Source: Enteropsectra breve (lineage: Eukaryota > Microsporidia). From it: a DNA stretch of 13,070 bases. The notes under the pieces are model-generated. The model was not told the origin of the DNA. It made no database searches and saw only the letters and a list, made by a program, of their open reading frames with translations. Both the position numbers and the translations under genes were made by a program. The stretch is from positions 1 to 13,070 of the forward strand of contig JALPMN010000503.1 of NCBI GenBank assembly GCA_024243835.1, read 5' to 3'. Shown in pieces: positions 8,034-13,070 of the stretch (the first letter of the stretch is position 1; each line of letters starts with the position of its first letter).

Positions 8034-9905
8034 ATGAAATTTGTGAAGATTGAAATTGTAACGGCATTGATAGCATGCAGCAGCTGCACTGCTGCAGAAG
8101 AGCAAAATTCAGACAAAACGAAAGATTTGGATGCTATGTCTGACAACAATAAAATCCCATATAGTAGTGTTATTGAAAAGTTAAAAAAAGACATGAAATT
8201 TGCAAATGAACCAATAGTAAAAAAAGTAGAAGAAGAGCTTAATTTGTTTGTTCTGAACATACAAGAGCAATACACTAAGTTAGAGGATCAGTATCGCATA
8301 TCACTTTGGGATTTATTTACGAAAATTTCAAGTCATAAAGCTAATGCTGCAGCTGCTGCAAATGCTCTAACTAATGAAGTTTTCAATAAATTAATAAGTA
8401 AAGAACAAAGTGATGAATATAAAAGAATAATGGGAGAAATCAAAAGACCAGAGGATAGATTCAATATATTAAAGGATTTGAAATTAGAAGCATTCTGTAA
8501 ATTAGTGGCAATGAGTGCTAAAGATGACTTTGTTGAAAAATATAAAATTCTGGTAGATAATTTCAAAAAAGATATAAGCACAAAATTCAAAATTTTTGAA
8601 GATATTTGCATTAAGTCAGGGGAAATTATACGCGAACTAGAGGCCCTTAATGTAAAAATTTTCGAGGAAACAGCTTATGCTAAACATGCAAAAAAGCTTG
8701 CGATGAGCGGTGATGACCGTATAGAAGAAATAACTGTGGTGAAATTGGAAAAAGAACCTACAGTAGAAAATTACGAAGATGCAGGCAATTTGAAGGAATT
8801 TTTAGAGAATGCAGAAAGATATATTACACAAGTTATCGATAAATATCGTGATGTTAGTAAAATCATCGATGATTCTTATTTTAAGAGGCTTGATAAATGC
8901 AATAAACTAAAAGTTGAAATTGCTATACTCCCAGAAAGTGAGAGAGCTGCCTATGAAACAGAGGTAAAGGAAATTAAAGAAAGCATAGAAGTTAAGAAAC
9001 ATGAATACTATGAACTTGATACTGAAGTCACACATATGAAATATGATAGAAAAGATATAGCAAAATACTTAAAACAGGATTTAACTGAAAAAACAAGTTG
9101 TAAAGTGCTCTTCCAGAATGTTGAAAAGAGTATTGAGAGAGCCAAAAAAATTCTAACTATTGTAACTGAAGTTGAAAATTTACTTGCTGGCACAGACTCT
9201 GAGCTTGAAAATATGCTAAATGCTATAAATGAAAGAATAGATGACATAAGGAAAAGGGAAATTGAACAGGCACAAAGAAATGCGCCTATTTTAAATTTTT
9301 TCCAATGTGATTCGAGTTATCGGGGTGATAAACAAAGCCATAGAAATATAAATACACAGCATCACGTAGATATAGGATACAGTGTCCCCACTGGAAGAGA
9401 AGATGATTTGCAAAAGAATGCAGCCGGTCAGCCTGTAAAACAAAACCACGAAAATATAAAGATTCAACATAAAGTAGATTTAGAAAACAGCGTTATTAAT
9501 AGAAAACAGGATAGTTCTCATAATGATCCAACAGCCAAGATACCAAAAGAAAGTAGCAGAAATATAGAACTACAACCACAAGTAGATATTGATCTCAATA
9601 ATCGAGCTATGAAAGGGGATGATTCAACTGGTAAGACTGCAGAAGAAAATATCGAAGAAATACAAATACCAGGAAATGAAGCATTTGGACGCAATAATCG
9701 AATTGAAAAAGAAGACGACTCTCATGTTGATTTAACAGACAAGACTCCAAAAGGAAACATTGAAAATGACAATTCCCCAAGAGCTGATGAGTCGAGCTCT
9801 TCTAGGAACTTATGGATTTTACTCGGAGTTGGAGTAGTAATTGTTATAGGAGCGATAATTATATATGTCTTCACGGGTAAGAAGGCCTCAGTTTCTTCAA
9901 TATAA
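8034..9905 (+). CDS. Gene 5: membrane-anchored helical family protein with repeat stalk, type B
   Basis: I read 623 residues from the ATG at 8034. The signal peptide is residues 1-20 (LIACSSCTA), with likely cleavage after CTA. Helical domain 1 spans ~55-212 and is collinear with gene 3. Helical domain 2 (~250-412) contains FLENAERYI, DKYRD and ILPESERAAY. A polar stalk at 431-572 is made of four degenerate repeats, then a Ser-rich spacer, one transmembrane helix (593-613) and a short basic tail starting TGKK. The layout is that of a type I membrane protein: helical head and stalk outside the cytoplasm, ten-residue tail inside. This is the only complete anchored member in the window. AATAAA lies seven bases after the stop. 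Function unknown; surface or secretory-pathway membrane location is inferred from the signal and anchor. Confidence 0.88.
   Translation: MKFVKIEIVTALIACSSCTAAEEQNSDKTKDLDAMSDNNKIPYSSVIEKLKKDMKFANEPIVKKVEEELNLFVLNIQEQYTKLEDQYRISLWDLFTKISSHKANAAAAANALTNEVFNKLISKEQSDEYKRIMGEIKRPEDRFNILKDLKLEAFCKLVAMSAKDDFVEKYKILVDNFKKDISTKFKIFEDICIKSGEIIRELEALNVKIFEETAYAKHAKKLAMSGDDRIEEITVVKLEKEPTVENYEDAGNLKEFLENAERYITQVIDKYRDVSKIIDDSYFKRLDKCNKLKVEIAILPESERAAYETEVKEIKESIEVKKHEYYELDTEVTHMKYDRKDIAKYLKQDLTEKTSCKVLFQNVEKSIERAKKILTIVTEVENLLAGTDSELENMLNAINERIDDIRKREIEQAQRNAPILNFFQCDSSYRGDKQSHRNINTQHHVDIGYSVPTGREDDLQKNAAGQPVKQNHENIKIQHKVDLENSVINRKQDSSHNDPTAKIPKESSRNIELQPQVDIDLNNRAMKGDDSTGKTAEENIEEIQIPGNEAFGRNNRIEKEDDSHVDLTDKTPKGNIENDNSPRADESSSSRNLWILLGVGVVIVIGAIIIYVFTGKKASVSSI
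9324..9749 (+). repeat. Tandem 32-37 residue repeats in the gene 5 stalk
   Basis: Four degenerate units lie at 9324-9434, 9435-9545, 9546-9641 and 9642-9749, with a partial fifth after that. Shared positions include [RE]-N-I near the start, Q-x-x-V-D-[IL] in units 1 to 3, an R/K-x-x-D-D-[SL] block and T-x-K-[TI]-P at the end. The units are hydrophilic and fit an extended, probably disordered stalk that holds the helical head away from the membrane. Confidence 0.65.
9810..9872 (+). other. Transmembrane segment of gene 5
   Basis: Residues 593-613 (LWILLGVGVVIVIGAI, then IIYVF) form a 21-residue hydrophobic run. It is preceded by SSSSRN and followed by TGKK, consistent with a single C-terminal anchor and a basic cytoplasmic tail. 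Confidence 0.9.
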
Positions 9906-9911
9906 AAGGCC

Positions 9912-9917
9912 AATAAA
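9912..9917 (+). promoter_or_regulatory. Polyadenylation signal, gene 5
   Basis: AATAAA begins seven bases after the TAA stop of gene 5, as close as in genes 2 and 4. Confidence 0.45.
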
Positions 9918-9958
9918 AAAATGGGCGTATTATTTTTGTGTATAAATTTCGACTTTAT

Positions 9959-10165
9959 TTACGAAAATATAAAATCTTTGATAAGGAATTATGAAAATAT
10001 AAAATCTAATAAAATAATTACAAAACTATAAAATTTCAAACAAGGTTTATAAAAATATAAAATTAAATAAGCAAGTTTTATGAAAATATAAAAAATGTAG
10101 TTAAAATTAAGAAAATATAAACGAACAAAGAAATACTTATAAAAATATAAAGAAACTAGGATTAA
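9959..10165 (+). repeat. Left array: seven ~30-bp AT-rich units (core TTATGAAAATATAAA)
   Basis: Units start at 9959, 9989, 10018, 10047, 10078, 10107 and 10137, a regular 29-31 bp period. Each begins with a close match to TTATGAAAATATAAA, followed by about 15 bases that differ from unit to unit. A degenerate further core, TTATGAAAATAGAG, lies at 10238-10251. The reverse-complement array is at 10505-10856, so the two can fold together. Confidence 0.8.
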
Positions 10166-10504
10166 TTTAATTTTGTGTAAATCCGTTTCAAAAAACTACC
10201 TATTTTTTCTACAAATAATAACGTTGCTCCAAAAACTTATGAAAATAGAGTTAAAAATAAGGATATTGTTATATGAATATAACATTGTGAATCAAAGAAG
10301 AGGAAGACCATGGACTAGTCAAAGAATTAGAACTCGGGGTGAAATAACAGGAAGATGTCTGAAAACTTGTAGTTTTATGCGCGCAGCAAAGCCATAATAA
10401 GAGGGCATGTGCAGGAAATAATGCAAGTTCTAATGCTAATGATTAAATAATTAAATTTTTCTTTATTTGTAAATTAAAATTTTGCAAGTTTTGTAGCAAA
10501 ATAG
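10166..10504. other. Spacer between inverted repeat arrays
   Basis: About 340 bases with fewer core repeats and somewhat higher GC around 10300-10420. A 74-codon frame (10173-10397) exists only if a TTG start is allowed. From its first ATG (10239) it would be 52 residues, ending in a basic stretch with QRRGRPWTSQRIRTRG. I do not consider it a supported gene. It may be a remnant of something carried between the arrays. Confidence 0.4.
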
Positions 10505-10856
10505 TTATATTTTCTTAATTTATTTTCGTAAACTTTATATTTTCTAAATTTATTTGCTTACAGTTTATATTTTCTTAAATCTTTCAAAAACTTTTATATT
10601 TGTATAAAGTTCGATTTTATATGCTTTTTATAAATTTTATATTATTCTAAATGTCTCATTTTATTATTATACTAACGTAAATTTTTATTTTTATCTAAAC
10701 ATTTTCCTAACTAATCTTTACTTTTATATATTTTTATAATGTTTGTTTGAAAATGTTATATTTTCGTAATTAATTGCAAGATTTTATATTTTCATAATTC
10801 TTTACCAAAAGTAGTATATTTTTATAAATATTTTTAAAATTCTTACATTTTTATAA
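10505..10856 (-). repeat. Right array: about twelve inverted ~30-bp AT-rich units
   Basis: The core TTATATTTTCATAA and close variants starts at 10505, 10535, 10565 and 10594, becomes irregular and degenerate through 10617-10698, then resumes at 10724, 10756, 10784, 10814 and 10843. The core is the reverse complement of the core of the left array, and the spacing in the well-kept parts is again 28-32 bp. Long inverted arms built from short tandem units recall foldback elements, but no target duplication could be identified. Confidence 0.75.
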
Positions 10857-11046
10857 TTATTCCTAAAAAAATTTAATCATTTAAACTACTTACACTTAAA
10901 AAGCTTTTGGATAATTATAAAACCGTGTAATTTTAATTATATTTTAAGTTTATGTGCTGGAATAGGAAGCTTTAGGAATCTTATTTTCAGAAAATATTTA
11001 CAAACTGACGAGGACATTTTATAAAGCTGTAACATTTTTTTGTGTA
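10857..11046. other. AT-rich intergenic stretch before the MITE
   Basis: I see no gene or clear repeat here. Confidence 0.5.
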
Positions 11047-11070
11047 CCGGATTTTACCGAAAATAAGACC
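11047..11070 (+). repeat. Left terminal inverted repeat of the MITE
   Basis: Matches 11329-11352 in reverse complement without mismatch over 24 bases, 26 if the flanking TA is counted. It ends in GAAAATAAGACC and runs into the first poly-C tract (11069-11077). Confidence 0.85.
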
Positions 11071-11118
11071 CCCCCCCTAAAAAGCTCAAAATTGAAAAAT
11101 TTTTCACTTTCAAGGAAA

Positions 11119-11138
11119 GAAAATAAGACCCCCCCCCC
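11119..11138 (+). repeat. Internal copy of the terminal motif with second poly-C run
   Basis: GAAAATAAGACC followed by C's (ten in all) repeats the inner part of the left terminal repeat exactly 60 bp further in. A third copy of AAAATAAGACC lies at 11316-11326. Confidence 0.75.
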
Positions 11139-11315
11139 TTCACAAAAATATTATCATGATATAAGCTTTTAAAATATAACTAAAAAGCTGTAAATAGTGT
11201 TAAATGCATTAAATTTATTACATTTTATCTATTTCAGTATTTAAAAACACATTTCTTTACTTCTTCTTCCTCCCCATTCCCAATAGTAAACAAATAAAAA
11301 ATTTTTCAAGGCATA

Positions 11316-11339
11316 AAAATAAGACCATGGTCTTATTTT
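11316..11339. repeat. 24-bp perfect palindrome at the right MITE end
   Basis: A perfect palindrome centred on CCATGG at 11325-11330, with arms AAAATAAGACCA and TGGTCTTATTTT. It arises where a direct copy of the motif meets the inverted terminal copy head to head. Confidence 0.85.
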
Positions 11340-11352
11340 CGGTAAAATCCGG
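11329..11352 (-). repeat. Right terminal inverted repeat of the MITE
   Basis: Exact reverse complement of 11047-11070, ending ...AAAATCCGG and followed by TA at 11353-11354. Confidence 0.85.
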
Positions 11353-11474
11353 TAAGCGTTGTCATGCAGAATAAGGCAAATTTCATTTTATCAGCTTTCA
11401 AAGCATAATACAGGTGATTCGTCATCTTCAATATGATATTATTTAAATCCTTTTACTGGTTAACCACAAAATCA

Positions 11475-11534
11475 AGAATTAATCATAAATTTTCAGCATT
11501 AATTATAAATTTTGAGCAATAGTTATAAAATAGG
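11475..11534 (+). repeat. Three 20-bp tandem repeats upstream of gene 6
   Basis: Units at 11475-11494, 11495-11514 and 11515-11534. Units 1 and 2 share the pattern AG[AC]ATTAAT[CT]ATAAATTTT, and unit 3 is degenerate (AGCAATAGTTATAAAATAGG). They lie about 130 bp before the gene 6 ATG. The region 11355-11659 is otherwise featureless. Confidence 0.6.
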
Positions 11535-11659
11535 AAGAGTGTCCCCTATATTATTACATTTTGAAGCCTCCGCTAGTGCTTGAGTTCGTTGCGTTAATGC
11601 TACCTCCTTATTCGTTCAATTAAATATTTCAACCCCTTTTTTTCTATTCAAAAAAATAG

Positions 11660-13070
11660 ATGGCTCTGTTCATTATGAGAACAGGAGGGACATATACGCT
11701 TATTTCTTTGATCTCTTATACCAGGTGCACAGCCGAAGCAGAGAGAACAAATTCTCAAAATATTACGAATCCATTGCTTCAACAGATACCTGATAATAAA
11801 AGGGATGCTTCTCAACCAGGGGATGAAAGCAATAATAATGAACATTCATATGAATCACTGCCCCAGTTGCACACAATCGACAAATGCATCGCATTCTTAG
11901 AAGAGCAAAATCAAAAATGTGGAGATGATCTATGGAACATCCAAAAAACTCTCAAATTAAAACCTGGCCCAGCAGTGCATATTGCCGTGAAGGGATATGA
12001 TTTTGAAAGGGCTGTAAAAAGTGTCATAAAAAGCGTTTCTCATAGTGGCCCATATAACGAGAGAAAGCGCAAGTATTTTTATTTTCTGCTGAAGATTGAG
12101 AAGATTCTGATAAATGTGTTTTACAACACCTGTGATCTAATCAAGCAGGCTCAAAATGATGAAGACCTGAAATCCAAAGATGTAAGAGAGAAAATGCTAT
12201 CAATTTACATTGAGCAGCTGTCTAAGATATCCTTGCTGATGCAAGACATTGCCTTGTATACAGCAGATAAATATAGAAACTCACCAAAGTCATTTGCAGA
12301 ATATTATGCTTACTCAATAGATCCGTCAACGAATCTGTACAAGGAACTTAATGAGCTGATTGAGAATTTTTATTTTTCGTTTTTTTATGAAGCATCTTCC
12401 AACAGCAAGAAAATAGAGAATAAAGACGCACAGATGCAAGACTGGGACAAAAGCATCAAAGAGGAACTAAAAGAAAAGGTTCATGCCATGGCTATTCTGG
12501 AGCTTAGTAAGAAGGAGGATCCCAATAGTACTCCTCCTGAAAATAAAAATGGTAGGAAAGATCTGAAAAATAAAGGCTCGGGCAGAAAGAATGTAGGAAC
12601 AGGATATGCATTAGCTGAGGCAATGAGAGTACAAATAGCTGCTGAAACTGGACTGATTGATAATAACACAGAAGTAAATAAACTGCTGGAAAATGCCAAA
12701 AAGCAGCACTATAGAGCAAAATATGACTACAAGCACGGATCATATGGAGAAAATATAAATAAGCTAAAATCTTATATGGTAAGACTCTATGAAAATAATC
12801 CTGACGGTGAAGAGGCCCAGGCATATACAGCAGCAATCAAGAATATTGAAGAAATGCATAGGAAAATTAAGGCTGATTTAGAAGAAGAAGCAGTAGAAAT
12901 TGAGGGAGAAATAGATAATTTGAAAGTCGCAATGTTAAACATCTTCAGCAGGGATCCGCATAGTAATGAACTAATCATTTATGGAGAGAGATCCATCAGA
13001 GAGGCAAATGACATGCTGAAGTTGATAAAAGGCGTGAATAAAAACATGGATGATATGAGTGAAAAGATTC
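11660..13070 (+). CDS. Gene 6: secreted helical family protein, 3' partial
   Basis: The frame opens at the ATG at 11660, directly after an in-frame TAG, and stays open for 470 codons to the window end, so the C-terminus is missing. The signal peptide reads MALFIMRTGGTYTLISLI, then SYTRCTAEAE, with the same S/T-x-C-T-A ending as the other genes. Met6 is an alternative start. A charged Asn-rich region (30-70) precedes helical domain 1 (~74-205), a long linker with Pro/Gly/Lys (~285-315) and helical domain 2 (from ~335), whose LLENAKKQHYRAKYDY aligns with FLENAERYITQVIDKY of gene 5. Codon use is less AT-rich than in genes 1 to 5 (frequent CTG, some CCC and GGC). Whether a membrane anchor follows cannot be seen. 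Function unknown; a divergent member of the same family. Confidence 0.82.
   Translation, partial: MALFIMRTGGTYTLISLISYTRCTAEAERTNSQNITNPLLQQIPDNKRDASQPGDESNNNEHSYESLPQLHTIDKCIAFLEEQNQKCGDDLWNIQKTLKLKPGPAVHIAVKGYDFERAVKSVIKSVSHSGPYNERKRKYFYFLLKIEKILINVFYNTCDLIKQAQNDEDLKSKDVREKMLSIYIEQLSKISLLMQDIALYTADKYRNSPKSFAEYYAYSIDPSTNLYKELNELIENFYFSFFYEASSNSKKIENKDAQMQDWDKSIKEELKEKVHAMAILELSKKEDPNSTPPENKNGRKDLKNKGSGRKNVGTGYALAEAMRVQIAAETGLIDNNTEVNKLLENAKKQHYRAKYDYKHGSYGENINKLKSYMVRLYENNPDGEEAQAYTAAIKNIEEMHRKIKADLEEEAVEIEGEIDNLKVAMLNIFSRDPHSNELIIYGERSIREANDMLKLIKGVNKNMDDMSEKI

Larger units (their letters stand above)
11047..11352. mobile_element. MITE-like element, 306 bp, with TA target duplications
   Basis: A 24-bp perfect terminal inverted repeat starts CCGGATTTTACCG at 11047-11070 and returns as the exact reverse complement at 11329-11352. 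TA dinucleotides sit directly outside both ends (11045-11046 and 11353-11354), the target duplication typical of Tc1/mariner/IS630-type transposition. No transposase is encoded, so it would be a non-autonomous miniature element moved in trans. The interior holds two poly-C runs of 9 and 10 bases and extra copies of AAAATAAGACC. Confidence 0.8.

Noticed and set aside
9959..10165. CRISPR array
   Set aside because: The constant part is only ~14 AT-only bases, varies between units, and the spacers are about 15 bases. An inverted sister array and the eukaryotic context also argue against it.
10173..10397. 74-codon open frame between the AT arrays, with an AT-hook-like RRGRP
   Set aside because: It needs a TTG start. 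From the first ATG it is only 52 residues, overlaps a degenerate array unit, lacks the start-proximal box and has no family resemblance. Chance or a remnant is more likely.
169..12978. Minus-strand open frames of 60-118 codons throughout
   Set aside because: Nearly all lie opposite the + strand genes, are Ser/Leu/Phe-rich complements of Lys/Glu-rich coding sequence and show no independent signals.

Overview
The window looks like AT-rich eukaryotic DNA, most plausibly from a microsporidian (inference, moderate confidence; the species cannot be told). Supporting signs: intronless genes without bacterial ribosome-binding sites; predicted N-terminal secretory signals; AATAAA within a few bases of three stop codons; and an AAAAATTTT[AG][CT]CC box directly before several start codons, which resembles the AAATTT-like and CCC-like start-proximal signals described for Microsporidia. 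No housekeeping gene, tRNA or rRNA is visible, so the assignment rests on style rather than on a marker gene.

Layout. All six genes lie on the + strand and appear to belong to one family of secreted, helical, Lys/Glu-rich (coiled-coil-like) proteins: gene 1 (2-1537, start outside the window, one in-frame TGA), gene 2 (2189-3832), gene 3 (4341-5120, followed by a stop-interrupted membrane anchor to 5225), gene 4 (5891-7546), gene 5 (8034-9905, intact with C-terminal membrane anchor) and gene 6 (11660 to beyond the window end). In genes 2 to 6 the signal peptide ends in the same short signature, [ST]-x-C-T-[AS]. The bodies are built from a helical domain of about 150 residues followed, except in gene 3, by a second one with an [LI]-P-x-E-like turn.

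Genes 2/3 and genes 4/5 form a duplicated two-gene unit: start-to-start spacing is 3702 bp for 2 to 4 and 3693 bp for 3 to 5, and flanking DNA is still partly alignable. Type A members (2 and 4) have no membrane anchor. Type B members (3 and 5) encode, or once encoded, a single C-terminal transmembrane segment.

From 9906 to 11659 there is no convincing gene. This stretch holds two oppositely oriented arrays of a ~30-bp AT-rich repeat (9959-10165 and 10505-10856), a 306-bp MITE-like element with 24-bp perfect terminal inverted repeats and TA target duplications (11047-11352), and three 20-bp repeats (11475-11534). Gene 6 follows and has noticeably less AT-rich codon use.

Function: no enzymatic domain is recognisable. 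The picture is of a fast-diverging, locally duplicating family of secreted or surface proteins, with decaying copies and repeat-rich DNA beside it, as expected of a host-exposed gene cluster. The biological role is unknown.
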